Source of the DNA: Catalinimonas alkaloidigena
GTDB lineage: Bacteria; Bacteroidota; Bacteroidia; Cytophagales; Flexibacteraceae
Direction of reading: 5' to 3'
NCBI RefSeq assembly: GCF_900100765.1
Contig: NZ_FNFO01000010.1
Location: 270,030 to 334,029, forward strand
Length of the DNA stretch: 64,000 bases
Positions 26,468-36,560 of the stretch are shown piece after piece (positions within the stretch are counted from its first letter, which is position 1; every line of letters begins with the position of its first letter). The notes under the pieces are model-generated. The model was given only the letters and a program-made list of their open reading frames with translations, searched no databases and had not been told where the DNA came from. Made by a program: the position numbers and the translations under genes.

Positions 26468-27826
26468 TTATGATTTTTGTCCGAAAAGTACCTCAATCGA
26501 GGGAGTTGCAGGTGCAGCAGGGATTGGGTGCGCTCCCGAGTCAGGGCGGTAGTGCGTTACGCCAACCACCACGCGCTCACCGTGTTGCAGTTTTGTGGCT
26601 TGCGCAGTCCGCGCCTCTTGCAGCGCCTGGGCAAGTTTGCCTTGCTGTACATACGCAAGCCAACCGCCGCCGTCCTGCACCGTGCAAAACAACGCCCAGG
26701 CGCGGGTAATCAGGGCATCCGTAAGGTATTCCAGGTAATAGGCCCCCGCGGCCGGGTCCGCCACTTTGTCCAGATAACTTTCGTGCTTCAGAATGCTGGA
26801 AACGTTACGTGCCAGCCGAAATGGGCGGCTGTCCACCGATTGCCCTTCAACCGACGTGTAAGGCAGAACGGTTAATGCCTGGCAACCGCCCAGCACTGCC
26901 GCCATGGCTTCGGTCGTATGCCGAAGGAGATTCACGTAAGGATCGGCAACCGTTCGGGTCCATTCGGAAGTACGGGCGTGTAGAAACAACCGAACCTCAC
27001 CAGGTACCGTCTGGTAAGCGGCCGCCAGCGTGTGCCACAGCCAGCGAAACGCGCGCAGTTTGGCAATTTCCAGCAAGTAGGCCGGCCCGATGGCGACACG
27101 GGCTTCTACCTGCCGGAAAAACGTGGCGGTTTCGACACCCGCCTCCTCCAGCCATCCACGATAGACCAGCGCTTCACTGAGCCCGAAGGCAATCTCCTGC
27201 ACGGCGGTGGCACCGGCATGCTGGTACGCACGCAGGTCGACGGTGTGCGGGCAGAATGCCACCGAGTCGGCAAAGGTCTGGTGCAGTCGGGCAACCTGGT
27301 GGGCAGCATCGCCCGGCAGCGGTCCTCCGCCCAGGGTCTGGTGCAGGCCGGTATAGTAGACCGACCCTTTCAGGGCACTCCACGCCGGGTAGTACCGCTG
27401 TACGTAGGCAATGACCGCTTCCGGAGCGTTGGTGTAAAAGCTGACCGGCACCTGATTCAGGTTAATACCCGCCAGCAACGACCGCAGATCGGTCTGCGAC
27501 GATACCCGGAGGGCCAGCCCCTCGGCACCGGTGGCCAGCGCCGCTTCGAGGGCCGAGCGGTCCAGCGTTCCGTCGCGGGCATCGAGCTCTTCGCGGTTGA
27601 CCCACCCGGCCGCAGGCATCTGCGTGGCCAGTTGGCGGAGGTAGCCGAACTGCTGCATGTGTTCCTGGGTAAAGTAAGGCGGCACGTCAAAGTCGTCGCC
27701 AAGGTGCCAATGCAGTTGTGCAGGGGTCTTACCTTTAAGTTCGCGACGCGCCCGCTCGGCCCATTCGCCGTACGAAAGGGCCTCAAAAGCGGTCGTATCC
27801 AAGCCGGTGGTAGGGGTGGAAGCCAT
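26468..27826 (-). CDS. mutA: Methylmalonyl-CoA mutase small (beta) subunit, without its partner
   Basis: Non-catalytic small subunit of adenosylcobalamin-dependent methylmalonyl-CoA mutase, which isomerises methylmalonyl-CoA and succinyl-CoA with the large subunit MutB. From the ATG at 27826 it has 452 residues: SYGEWAERARRELKGKTPAQ at the start, the barrel segments TVDLRAYQHAGATAVQEIAFG and AIGPAYLLEIAKLRAFRWLW, then TVLPYTSVEGQSVDSRPFRL and KHESYLDKVADPAAGAYYLE. There is no cobalamin-binding DxHxxG domain, as expected. mutB normally lies directly downstream, but here the next gene on that strand is unrelated, so the partner must be elsewhere or lost. Confidence 0.85.
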   Translation of the reverse strand: MASTPTTGLDTTAFEALSYGEWAERARRELKGKTPAQLHWHLGDDFDVPPYFTQEHMQQFGYLRQLATQMPAAGWVNREELDARDGTLDRSALEAALATGAEGLALRVSSQTDLRSLLAGINLNQVPVSFYTNAPEAVIAYVQRYYPAWSALKGSVYYTGLHQTLGGGPLPGDAAHQVARLHQTFADSVAFCPHTVDLRAYQHAGATAVQEIAFGLSEALVYRGWLEEAGVETATFFRQVEARVAIGPAYLLEIAKLRAFRWLWHTLAAAYQTVPGEVRLFLHARTSEWTRTVADPYVNLLRHTTEAMAAVLGGCQALTVLPYTSVEGQSVDSRPFRLARNVSSILKHESYLDKVADPAAGAYYLEYLTDALITRAWALFCTVQDGGGWLAYVQQGKLAQALQEARTAQATKLQHGERVVVGVTHYRPDSGAHPIPAAPATPSIEVLFGQKS

Positions 27827-27993
27827 AAGGCCAAAGCTACGAAATTCTACCTCGGCAGCGCGCCTCTCCGCTCCCCCAATCCGGGTGATGGAATACTGGC
27901 CGTCGGGCCGTAACATTGACTTTTTATTTCCCATCGCTTACCTTCTCTCTGTGCTTTACACGCGTGTGCATCGGGATACGTGGGCTTCACAAC

Positions 27994-30933
27994 ATGTCAC
28001 TGAAAAACCTTCTGTTCTGGCTGTGGTGCGGGCTGGCCTCGGCGGCGGTCGGCCAGAGTTATAATTTCACCAACTACTCGGTAATCGACGGGCTGGCGCA
28101 GTCGCAGGTGACGCGCATCGCGCAAGACCGGCGGGGCGACCTCTGGCTGGCTACCCAAGGCGGGGGCGTGGACCGCTTTGACGGCCTCGAGTTCTATAAC
28201 CTTCGCAAGCAGGACAGCCTGCCCTCCAACTTCGTGCTGGACGTGGCAGAAGATCACGCCGGCCAACTCTGGTTTGCGACCAGCAACGGCCTGGTTGCGT
28301 ACGACGGGCGGCGCTTCGGCCCGATTTTCTTCCAGGATACGACGGTGACCCGCCTGCTCGAAGACACCGCCCACCAGCTCTGGGTCGGTACTACCGAAGG
28401 CTTGTTTGTACTCGACAGCGCGCGGCAAACGGTTCGCGCCGTACACACGGCCGCCACAGACGAGAAGGCCCCGGTACGCTCCCTGTTGTTAGACGCGCAA
28501 GGTCAGGTGCTGGTCAACTTCCCGCAGGAAGGGCTGTTCCGCTACTGGGAAGGCCAGCTGAAACCAGTCGTGCTCAGCAATGCAGAGCGGGGCTACATCC
28601 AGGCGGTGTTGCTGGACCGCACGCAAAAGCTCTGGCTGGGCACCACCACGGGCATCTACGTGCAGCAGCCAAATGCATCCTTTCAACAGGAACATTTTTT
28701 CCCGACCCACGAGATTGAGGAAGATACGGCCGGTAATATCTGGTTTGCCACCAGCCGGGGTGTTTTCCGGCAGCGGGCTCACGCCTTCGTGCGCATCGAC
28801 GATCCACTCAACGGGGCCTACGTCGAAGATATTTTTTGCGACCGCGAGGGCAACGTCTGGCTGGCGTCGTCGGGGGCCGGGATTTACAAATTTATGGGCG
28901 ATCGGTTCGCGTTTGTCGACCACACCAACGGCCTGCCCCACGACGTGGTAATGACCGTGAACAAAGACACGGACGGGGCCTACTGGTTTGGTACTTCGGC
29001 CGGTGGGGTATCGCGCCTGCAAGACGGTGAAATCGAGCACTTTTCGATGGCCGACGGGCTGGGCAGCAATGCCATCAATTGCAGCGTGCTCGATTCGCTC
29101 GGGCAGATCTGGTTCGGGACACGCGGCGGGGGCGTCAGTCGGTTCGATGCGGCTACGGGTCGGTTCATCACGTACGCTGCCGACGACGGTCTGGCCTACC
29201 GGGTGGTGTACTGCGGCCTGCTAGACGCCGACCGCAAACTCTGGTTCGGGACACACAACGGCCTCAGTGTCTTTGAGAACGGCACGTTTACCTCGTTTGG
29301 CGCGGGCGAAATCACCGGCATCCGTTCGCTCTGCCGTTGGGAAAACGACGCGCTGCTGGTGCAATCGGAACAAGGCTTTTTCGTGTTCCGCGACGGTACG
29401 TTTACGCGCCACCCCCTCTCCGAACAAATGCCCCACACCGACATTCTGTCGATCATTCAGGGACCGGCGGGCGACTTCTGGTTCGCACATTACGGCGACG
29501 GCGTGTTCCGCTACGATCCGGCTTCCGGACGACTCCAACAGTACACCGAAGCCCAGGGCCTGACGTCCGGCCTGATCTTCAGCCTCGTCTTTGATTACCA
29601 GGGCAATCTCTGGACCGGGACCGAACGAGGGCTGGACCGCCTCCGGTTCAACCCCGATCACCAACTTCAGCAGGTCACGCACTACGGCGTGGCCGAAGGT
29701 TTTCTGGGGGTAGAAGCCAACGAAAAGGCCGTGTACCTGGACGACGACAGCACGCTCTGGTTCGGGACGATCCGGGGGGTGTACTGCTACCATCCCGGGT
29801 ATGATATTCAGAACGGCACCCCGCCCGTCACGACGCTGACCGATCTGCTGCTTTTCTACCAACCGACCGACCTGAGTCCCTGGTCCGATACGCTGGCGGG
29901 CTGGTATCCATTTCCGCGGGGGCTGTCGCTGCCCTATCACCAGAACCACCTGACCTTCCGTTTCCGGGCGACGAGCCTGGCCGACCCGAAGGGGGTGCGT
30001 TACCGGTTTATGCTGGCCGGATTCGACAGTGACTGGTCGCCCGCCCATGCCCAACAAGAGGCTGTCTACGCCAACCTGGCGCCGGGCGATTACACGTTTC
30101 TGGTCGAGGCGGCCAACGCCGACGGGGTCTGGAACCGGACGCCGCAGCGGTTTTCGTTTCAGGTACGCCCTCCCTTCTGGCACACGGTGTGGTTCTACCT
30201 CCTGATGGCGGCGGCGACGTTCCTGCTGCTGTGGTTGGTCTACCGGTACAGCATCCGCCGCAAGTTGCAGGAAGTGCTGGCCCTGGAACAGGCCAAAACC
30301 GAAGCCGTGGAACGAGTCCGCAAAGAACTGGCCCGCGATTTTCACGATGAACTGGGCAACAAACTGGCCGGCATTACGGTGCTTTCCAGCCTGTTGCGAG
30401 TCAAGCTCAACGGTTCGGCACGCGGCGAAACCGACCATCTGCTGGGACAGATCGAAGATTACTCAACGTCATTGTTTAAAGGCACGAAAGAGTTTGTCTG
30501 GGCCCTCGATCCGAAAAGCGACCATTTCGAAGAGATGATTACCTACCTGAAAGATTTTGGCGAGCAGTTTTTCGCCCATACGCCCGTTACGTTTGTGGTG
30601 AAAGACGATCTGCTGAACGAGGCCAGTGCGGTGGTACTGCCGCCCGGCTGGAGCCGCCAGATCATCCTGATTTTCAAAGAAGCGATGACCAACTGCCTGA
30701 AACACGCCCAGGCGCAGCACGTCTGGCTCGACGCGGCCATTACCGACGGCACGTTGCGCATCCGCCTGACCGACGACGGCGTTGGCATGGCACAACCGGC
30801 AGGGTTTCAGGGCAATGGCCTGAAAAACATGCAACACCGCGCCAAAGGCATCCACTGCCGCGTGTCGATTGCGCCGCCGACCGGCAGCGGCACGCGCGTC
30901 ACCTTTTCGGGCCACATCCCCCAAAAGAGGTGA
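27994..30933 (+). CDS. Sensor histidine kinase with Reg_prop beta-propellers and Y_Y_Y domain
   Basis: Membrane sensor of 979 residues, half of an unfused relative of hybrid two-component systems. The ATG at 27994 starts a signal peptide (LLFWLWCGLASAAVGQ). About 700 periplasmic residues form two beta-propellers of Reg_prop repeats (GDLWLATQGGGVDRFDG, GNVWLASSGAGIYKF, GQIWFGTRGGGVSRFD), then a Y_Y_Y domain, one membrane helix at 730-752, a HisKA_3 domain with phospho-acceptor H784 (ARDFHDELGNKLAG) and a HATPase domain (NCLKHAQA, DDGVGM, GNGLKNM). The response regulator gene follows within 55 bases, and a SusCD operon follows that; control of SusCD is inferred. Confidence 0.9.
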   Translation: MSLKNLLFWLWCGLASAAVGQSYNFTNYSVIDGLAQSQVTRIAQDRRGDLWLATQGGGVDRFDGLEFYNLRKQDSLPSNFVLDVAEDHAGQLWFATSNGLVAYDGRRFGPIFFQDTTVTRLLEDTAHQLWVGTTEGLFVLDSARQTVRAVHTAATDEKAPVRSLLLDAQGQVLVNFPQEGLFRYWEGQLKPVVLSNAERGYIQAVLLDRTQKLWLGTTTGIYVQQPNASFQQEHFFPTHEIEEDTAGNIWFATSRGVFRQRAHAFVRIDDPLNGAYVEDIFCDREGNVWLASSGAGIYKFMGDRFAFVDHTNGLPHDVVMTVNKDTDGAYWFGTSAGGVSRLQDGEIEHFSMADGLGSNAINCSVLDSLGQIWFGTRGGGVSRFDAATGRFITYAADDGLAYRVVYCGLLDADRKLWFGTHNGLSVFENGTFTSFGAGEITGIRSLCRWENDALLVQSEQGFFVFRDGTFTRHPLSEQMPHTDILSIIQGPAGDFWFAHYGDGVFRYDPASGRLQQYTEAQGLTSGLIFSLVFDYQGNLWTGTERGLDRLRFNPDHQLQQVTHYGVAEGFLGVEANEKAVYLDDDSTLWFGTIRGVYCYHPGYDIQNGTPPVTTLTDLLLFYQPTDLSPWSDTLAGWYPFPRGLSLPYHQNHLTFRFRATSLADPKGVRYRFMLAGFDSDWSPAHAQQEAVYANLAPGDYTFLVEAANADGVWNRTPQRFSFQVRPPFWHTVWFYLLMAAATFLLLWLVYRYSIRRKLQEVLALEQAKTEAVERVRKELARDFHDELGNKLAGITVLSSLLRVKLNGSARGETDHLLGQIEDYSTSLFKGTKEFVWALDPKSDHFEEMITYLKDFGEQFFAHTPVTFVVKDDLLNEASAVVLPPGWSRQIILIFKEAMTNCLKHAQAQHVWLDAAITDGTLRIRLTDDGVGMAQPAGFQGNGLKNMQHRAKGIHCRVSIAPPTGSGTRVTFSGHIPQKR

Positions 30934-30986
30934 GGCAACTCCCGTACAGAACTCGTAACTTCCCTTACTCCTACCATCTCCTCGCT

Positions 30987-31616
30987 ATGATCGATTACCG
31001 AACTCGTATTACCATTGTCGAAGACAATGTCCCCCTGAAAGATGCGTTTGCCATCATGCTGGCCAGCAACGAAAATTACTACGTCACCAATACCTACACC
31101 AATTGCGAAGCGGCCCTCCGCAACCTGGAAGTCGACGCGCCCGACATCGTCCTGATGGACCTGAAACTGCCGGGCATGAGCGGCATCCAGGGCATTGCCA
31201 AGATCAAGCGGATTCGCCCCGAAACCGAAATTCTGGTGATTTCGGTCTACGAAGACAGCAAGCAGGTCTTCGACGCATTGTGCGCCGGGGCGTCGGGCTA
31301 CATTACCAAAAACACAGGGTACGCCGAGTTGCTCGGCGCCATCGAAGAGTTGCTGAATGGGGGGGCGCCCATGAGTGCCAAGATTGCCAGCCTGGTGGTG
31401 AAGTCGTTTCAGCGGAATCAGGATACGCCCCTCACCCCCAAAGAAACCGACGTTTTGTTTCACCTGGCCAAAGGCAAAACCTACGCCGCCATCGCCGACG
31501 CACTCTCGGTGAGCAAAGAGACGGTCAAAACTCACGTGAAGCACATTTACGAAAAGCTACACGTTTCGAATAAATCGGAGGCGATTCAAAAAGCCATGCA
31601 CCAGAAACTTATTTAG
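30987..31616 (+). CDS. NarL/LuxR-type response regulator
   Basis: DNA-binding partner of the kinase upstream, 209 residues from the ATG at 30987. The receiver domain has acidic residues E12-D13, phospho-acceptor D58 (IVLMDLKLPGMSG), the switch S86 and K108 (GYITKN). The C-terminal LuxR helix-turn-helix reads LTPKETDVLFHLAKGKTYAA then VSKETVKTHVKHIYEKL. It is followed by a terminator at 31646 and then the SusC leader, so it is a good candidate activator of 31938-37022. Confidence 0.93.
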   Translation: MIDYRTRITIVEDNVPLKDAFAIMLASNENYYVTNTYTNCEAALRNLEVDAPDIVLMDLKLPGMSGIQGIAKIKRIRPETEILVISVYEDSKQVFDALCAGASGYITKNTGYAELLGAIEELLNGGAPMSAKIASLVVKSFQRNQDTPLTPKETDVLFHLAKGKTYAAIADALSVSKETVKTHVKHIYEKLHVSNKSEAIQKAMHQKLI

Positions 31617-31645
31617 CCTCCCACCTGTCTTTCTCATTATGCCTC

Positions 31646-31680
31646 AAAGCCTGCCCAAAACGCAGGCTTTTCTTTTTTTT
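31646..31680 (+). terminator. Rho-independent terminator after the response regulator
   Basis: AAAGCCTGC (31646-31654) pairs with GCAGGCTTT (31662-31670) around a 7-base loop and is followed by a strong T run. It separates the regulator pair from the SusC leader. Confidence 0.88.
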
Positions 31681-31937
31681 ACTTCACTCATCACCAAGGC
31701 CTTATCTAACGGATCAACTCAAAAATCCCCTCAAAAAGGGGATCAAATCAAAGACAGATCCATCCATCAAAAATCACGATTTGTCGTGATGTACGCGCGG
31801 CTTGTTTTAGAGACTTTTGCTTAGGTAGGGAGGCTCTCTCTAACTCTTTCGACACGCCCCGCTTTTTAGCGAACAGCAGCCGTTCGGGATTTCCCCCCTT
31901 CTGATTCTTTTCTCCAACCTTATCTGGTCTTATCCTT
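31681..31937 (+). promoter_or_regulatory. Hairpin-rich leader ahead of the SusC operon
   Basis: A 257-base gene-free leader. ATCCCC (31725-31730) pairs with GGGGAT (31738-31743), and ATCACGA (31773-31779) pairs perfectly with TCGTGAT (31784-31790) around TTTG. The second hairpin or its halves may be an operator or an RNA structure in the leader. No promoter with convincing spacing was found. A regulatory role is inferred from position. Confidence 0.4.
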
Positions 31938-34900
31938 ATGAGTAAACATGTACGCATGGTATTGGCCTTGCTGATGCTGACCGCTCCCCTGTGGGATGTC
32001 TGCGCGCAAAGCCGACGCATTTCCGGTACGGTGGTTTCCGTTTCCGACGAACTCCCCCTCCCCGGCGTGAACGTGACGGTCAAGGGCACGACCCAGGGCA
32101 CCATCACGGACGTAGAAGGACGTTATGTGCTCGAAGTACCCGCCGATGCTGAGACGCTGGTGTTCAGCTTTGTGGGCTACGAGTCACAAGACATTCCGAT
32201 CAACAACCGCACCGTCCTCGATGTCTCGCTGCAGGAAGACATTGCGCAACTGACCGAAGTGGTGGTAACGGCCAACGCCATTGAGCGGGAGCGCCGGGAC
32301 CTGGGCTACAGCGTGGCGACGGTCGAGGGCGAAAACCTCACGCGAGCGCGTGATCCGAACGTGCTCAGCACCTTAGCAGGTCGCGTGGCGGGTGTGCGGG
32401 TGCAAAGCCAGTCGGGTACGCCCGGTGGCTCGGTGCGGGTGCAGATCCGCGGGGCGAAGTCGCTCGGAGCGTCGCCCAGCGAACCGCTGTTTGTGGTTGA
32501 CGGCATGCCCATCAACAACTCGTCGTACGGCGGCACGCGCAGCGACGTCATCAACGGCGGGAACGACTGGGGCAACCGGGTCGGCGACCTGAACGCCGAC
32601 GACATTGCATCGGTAAGTGTGCTGAAAGGGTCGGCCGCGGCCGCCCTGTATGGTTCCCGCGCGGCCAACGGCGCGGTGATCATCACCACCAAACGCGGCA
32701 GAAAGGGCACCAAAGCCCAGGTATCGGTCAACTCGACGGTGCGTTTCGACAACGTCCTGAAGCTGCCTGATTTGCAGAACGAATACGCCCCCGGTAACTT
32801 CGGCCTGTACGACGACAACCTGGCGGCGGGCTGGGGTCCGCGCATTTCCGATGTGCAAAACCAGCGCTTCCTCGACTACAAAGGCGATTCGATTCAGTTG
32901 CGCGCCTATCCCGACAACCTGCGTGACTTTTTCCAGACGGGCCGCACACTGCTGAACAACGTGGCGATCAGCGGGGCGAACGACGCCATCAACTACCGGT
33001 TCAGCTACACCAACACCGACCAGAAGGGCGTGATCCCCTACTCGGGCCTGAAGCGCAACAACTTCTCGCTGAACGCGGGCGGTAAACTGTCGGACAAGAT
33101 TTCGACGCAGGCAACGGTGCAGTACATCCGCACGGAGGCGTTCGGGCGGCCGCGTCAGGGCAGCAACGACCCCAACATTCTGATCAGCTCGCTGTACCTG
33201 CTGCCGCGCACGTACGACATGCAGGAGCTGCGCGACAACCAGTTCGACGAAAACGGGGAGCCGCTGGGCATCAACACGAACCAGACCTCGAACAACCCTT
33301 ACTACGTCGCCCAGTACAACCAGGTCTCGAACCGGGTCGAGAACGTGATCGGGCGCGGCGAGGTCAGCTACACGCCCGTTGACTGGATCACCCTTTCGGC
33401 GGCGGCCGGGACCAACTTCTTTTACGAAGACCGCCTCAACATCGTCACGAAGGGCACCAAGGGCAACCTGAACGGGCAGTTCACCACGCAGGACATTTTC
33501 CGGCGGGAAGTGCAGACCGACCTGATCGCCCGCATCAACCGGCAGCTTTCGAGCGACCTGACGCTGAACGTGATTCTGGGCCACCAGATCAACCAGCGCT
33601 CTTTCCGGCGCAACCGCCTCAACGCACAGCAGCTGAGCGTGAAGGGCCTCTACAATTACGCTAACGCGGCCAACGTAGCGTCCGAAAACCGCCAGAGCCT
33701 GCAACGGCTCTACGGCGTGTACGGCGACATCAGCCTCGACTACAAAGGCTGGTTAAACCTGAACGTAACGGGCCGGAACGACTGGACATCCACCCTGCCC
33801 AAAAGCAACAACTCGTATTTCTACCCGTCGGTGAACACCAGCTTCATCTTTACGGATGCGCTGAAATTACAGAACGCGATTCTGTCGTACGGCAAGCTGC
33901 GCGCCAACTGGGCTAACGTGGGGAGCGACACCGATCCCTATCAGTTGCTGTTCACCTACCAGCCGGCGGCCGATCTGTTCACGCAGTTCCTGAGCAACAA
34001 CACCTTTCCGCACGGGGGGCAACTGGCCTTCCAGGGACCGATCACCATCCCGCCGGGCGATAACCTGAAGCCTCAGAACCAGGTGGAATGGGAAATCGGG
34101 ACGGAGCTGGGCTTCTTCGACGGGCGCATCACGCTGGAAGCGAACTACTACGACCAGCGGACGGAAGACCAGATCATCGCCGTGTCCATCCCGCAGTCGA
34201 CCGGCTTCGACAACAAGTTCATCAACGCCGGCACGGTGCAGAACCGCGGCTTCGAGGCATTGCTGGCCGCCAATCCGTTTCGCTCCGAATCGGGCTGGAG
34301 CTGGGACTTCCTCGTCAACTTCTCGACCAATCGCCAGACGGTGAAAGATTTGCCACCTGACCTGACGGACTATAACCTGACATCTGGCTTCAGTGGCCTT
34401 TCGGTGCGGGCCGCGCCCGGCGAATCGTTCGGCCTGTACGGCAACGACTGGCAACGCGACCCCAACGGCAACATCATCATCAACCCCAACAGCGGCCTGC
34501 CCCTGGCGGGCGACGGGCGCGAGCGGCTCGGCAACATTTTTCCCGACTGGATGATGGGCATCAACAACACGCTGACTTACAAGGGCATCAGCCTGGGCTT
34601 TCTGGTCGACATCCGGCAGGGCGGTGTGATCTTCAGCCGGACGGTGCAGGGGCTGCGCGGCAGTGGCCTGGCGGCAGAAACGCTGGTCAACCGCGGCGAA
34701 ACGTTCGTGGTTCCTGGCGTACTGGCGCAACAGGACGCAGGCGGCAATGTATCGTACGTTCCTAACACGGTGCCCGTGCCCAGCATGCAACAATTCTGGG
34801 AAGCCTGGACCGATAACTCCATCACGTCGACGGGCATTTTCGATGCGTCTTACATCAAATTGCGGGAGATCCGCCTGGGCTACACCCTGCCCACAGCGTT

Positions 34901-35093
34901 GCTGAGCCCCACGTTCATCAAGAAAGTGGACATCGGCGTAGAGGCGCGTAACGTCTGGATCATCAAAGATCACGTGCCGCACATTGACCCGGAATTGAAT
35001 TTCTTCGGCAACAGCCTGAACGGCGAGGGCGTCGAGTTCTACAGCGTGCCGTCCACCCGCTCGATCGGTTTCAACGTGCGTGTTACTCTCTAA
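31938..35093 (+). CDS. SusC/RagA-family TonB-linked outer membrane protein
   Basis: Outer-membrane TonB-dependent transporter of 1051 residues. A signal peptide (LALLMLTAPLWDVCAQS) is followed by a carboxypeptidase-D-like beta domain (ISGTVVSVSDELPLPGVNVT, FVGYESQDIPI), the plug with LTEVVVTANAIERERRDLGY and the SusC signature VQIRGAKSLGASPSEPLFVVDGMPIN, then the 22-strand barrel ending in NVRVTL. The SusD gene follows 18 bases later, so the two form the nutrient-import pair for an oligosaccharide. The kinase and regulator upstream probably control it; the glycan cannot be deduced. Confidence 0.95.
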   Translation: MSKHVRMVLALLMLTAPLWDVCAQSRRISGTVVSVSDELPLPGVNVTVKGTTQGTITDVEGRYVLEVPADAETLVFSFVGYESQDIPINNRTVLDVSLQEDIAQLTEVVVTANAIERERRDLGYSVATVEGENLTRARDPNVLSTLAGRVAGVRVQSQSGTPGGSVRVQIRGAKSLGASPSEPLFVVDGMPINNSSYGGTRSDVINGGNDWGNRVGDLNADDIASVSVLKGSAAAALYGSRAANGAVIITTKRGRKGTKAQVSVNSTVRFDNVLKLPDLQNEYAPGNFGLYDDNLAAGWGPRISDVQNQRFLDYKGDSIQLRAYPDNLRDFFQTGRTLLNNVAISGANDAINYRFSYTNTDQKGVIPYSGLKRNNFSLNAGGKLSDKISTQATVQYIRTEAFGRPRQGSNDPNILISSLYLLPRTYDMQELRDNQFDENGEPLGINTNQTSNNPYYVAQYNQVSNRVENVIGRGEVSYTPVDWITLSAAAGTNFFYEDRLNIVTKGTKGNLNGQFTTQDIFRREVQTDLIARINRQLSSDLTLNVILGHQINQRSFRRNRLNAQQLSVKGLYNYANAANVASENRQSLQRLYGVYGDISLDYKGWLNLNVTGRNDWTSTLPKSNNSYFYPSVNTSFIFTDALKLQNAILSYGKLRANWANVGSDTDPYQLLFTYQPAADLFTQFLSNNTFPHGGQLAFQGPITIPPGDNLKPQNQVEWEIGTELGFFDGRITLEANYYDQRTEDQIIAVSIPQSTGFDNKFINAGTVQNRGFEALLAANPFRSESGWSWDFLVNFSTNRQTVKDLPPDLTDYNLTSGFSGLSVRAAPGESFGLYGNDWQRDPNGNIIINPNSGLPLAGDGRERLGNIFPDWMMGINNTLTYKGISLGFLVDIRQGGVIFSRTVQGLRGSGLAAETLVNRGETFVVPGVLAQQDAGGNVSYVPNTVPVPSMQQFWEAWTDNSITSTGIFDASYIKLREIRLGYTLPTALLSPTFIKKVDIGVEARNVWIIKDHVPHIDPELNFFGNSLNGEGVEFYSVPSTRSIGFNVRVTL

Positions 35094-35111
35094 CCCAACT
35101 CCTTGACTTTC

Positions 35112-36548
35112 ATGAAACGATATACCCTAGTTTTTACTTTCCTGGCCCTGATGGGACTGTCCACGGCGTGTCAGGACGATTTTCTGGACGTAAACACCGA
35201 TCCTAACGAGGCCTCGGAAACCACACCCGATCTGCTGTTCACGTGGGCGGCCAACAACTTCTCGAACAACCGCACGGTCGACTACGGCATTTCCGGTGCG
35301 TTCTGGTCGCAGATCTGGTCGGCAGGTGGCTCGCTCACGTTCTCCACGTTTACCAACCCGGAACGCTACATCATCAGCATCTTCACCAACGGCAATACGT
35401 GGCGCTCTCATTACCGCGAGGTGCAGAAAAACCTGGTGTTGGCCGAGGACATTGCGCGCAACAGCAACCCGGCGAACCCGAACGCCATTGCACAGTGCAT
35501 GATTTTCCGGGCCATGACGTATTACCACACCACGCTGATGTGGGGAGACGTGCCTTACTCGCAGGCGGTTGATCTGGACGGGCAGGAACTTCAGACGGAC
35601 TTTCCGGAATTCGATCCGCAGGAGCAGGTACTGAACGGCGTCATCACGCTACTGGACGAGGCGGTCACCCTGATCGACCAAGGCAGTGAAGTGCCTCCCA
35701 TCAACGACCTGATTTACGGGGGCGACATGACGCTGTGGCGGGAGTTTGCGCGTTCGCTGAAATTCCGCACGCTGATGACGATGGTCGACAAAGACGCTTC
35801 GAAGGCGTCGGCCATTCAGCAGATGTTGCAGGAAGGCGGCATGCTGTCGGAAGATGCGGCGTTTCCGTTCTACAATACTCCTGGCAACCAGAATCCCATT
35901 TATCGGGTGATCAACGAGTTTACCAGCGGTCGTAACTTCTGGTACATCGCACCGAAAACGATGGTCGACCTGATGCTGGCCAGCGACGATCCGCGTCTGC
36001 CGATCTACTTCCGTCCCGGCGACGATGCCCCGGCCGACGTCTACATCGGGGTCGCGCCCGGCGCGAACGGCACGACCGAAACGGCCGTCATCAACGAAGG
36101 CATCATTCCCCCCGATTTTCCCGATGTATTGTTCTCGGTTTCGGAACAGCTCTTTCTGGAGGCCGAGGCCGAGGCGCGTTTCAACAACGACCTGGAAGCG
36201 GCCGACGCTACCCTCCGCGAAGCCGTTGCCACCAACATGGCCTACTGGGACGTAGCCGACGCCGATGCCCAGGCTTACGTCGATGCGATGCCGGCCCTGA
36301 GCACGGGCGACCTGACCGCCGCCCGGACGACCATCGAGCGGGAATTGTGGCTTAGTCTGCAACTGCGACCGTTCGAGGCCTGGACGCACTGGCGGCGGGG
36401 TCTGGAAGTGCCGCAACTCGAACTGCCGGAAGGCACCTCGGCCAACGACATCATCCGTCGCCTCCCCTATCCGCCCGACGAACTCGCGGCCAATCCGAAT
36501 GCGCCGGACGTGATTCCGGTCGATCAAAAAATGTGGTTCGATCTTTAA
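35112..36548 (+). CDS. SusD/RagB-family surface lipoprotein
   Basis: Glycan-binding lid of the SusC transporter, 478 residues. The ATG at 35112 gives MKRYTLVFTFLALMGLSTAC with the lipidated cysteine at 20, then QDDFLDVNTDPNEAS, a common start of the SusD-like_2 subfamily. TPR-like segments (CMIFRAMTYYHTTLMWGDVP, TLLDEAVTLIDQG, SVSEQLFLEAEAEARFN) and the terminal VIPVDQKMWFDL fit the family. It is the second gene of the SusC operon and is followed 12 bases later by a small lipoprotein gene. Confidence 0.93.
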   Translation: MKRYTLVFTFLALMGLSTACQDDFLDVNTDPNEASETTPDLLFTWAANNFSNNRTVDYGISGAFWSQIWSAGGSLTFSTFTNPERYIISIFTNGNTWRSHYREVQKNLVLAEDIARNSNPANPNAIAQCMIFRAMTYYHTTLMWGDVPYSQAVDLDGQELQTDFPEFDPQEQVLNGVITLLDEAVTLIDQGSEVPPINDLIYGGDMTLWREFARSLKFRTLMTMVDKDASKASAIQQMLQEGGMLSEDAAFPFYNTPGNQNPIYRVINEFTSGRNFWYIAPKTMVDLMLASDDPRLPIYFRPGDDAPADVYIGVAPGANGTTETAVINEGIIPPDFPDVLFSVSEQLFLEAEAEARFNNDLEAADATLREAVATNMAYWDVADADAQAYVDAMPALSTGDLTAARTTIERELWLSLQLRPFEAWTHWRRGLEVPQLELPEGTSANDIIRRLPYPPDELAANPNAPDVIPVDQKMWFDL

Positions 36549-36560
36549 GCCTTTCCTGTT

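Noticed and set aside
32373..33704. 443-residue open frame on the minus strand
   Set aside because: Antisense to the SusC plug and barrel, with shadow-like composition.
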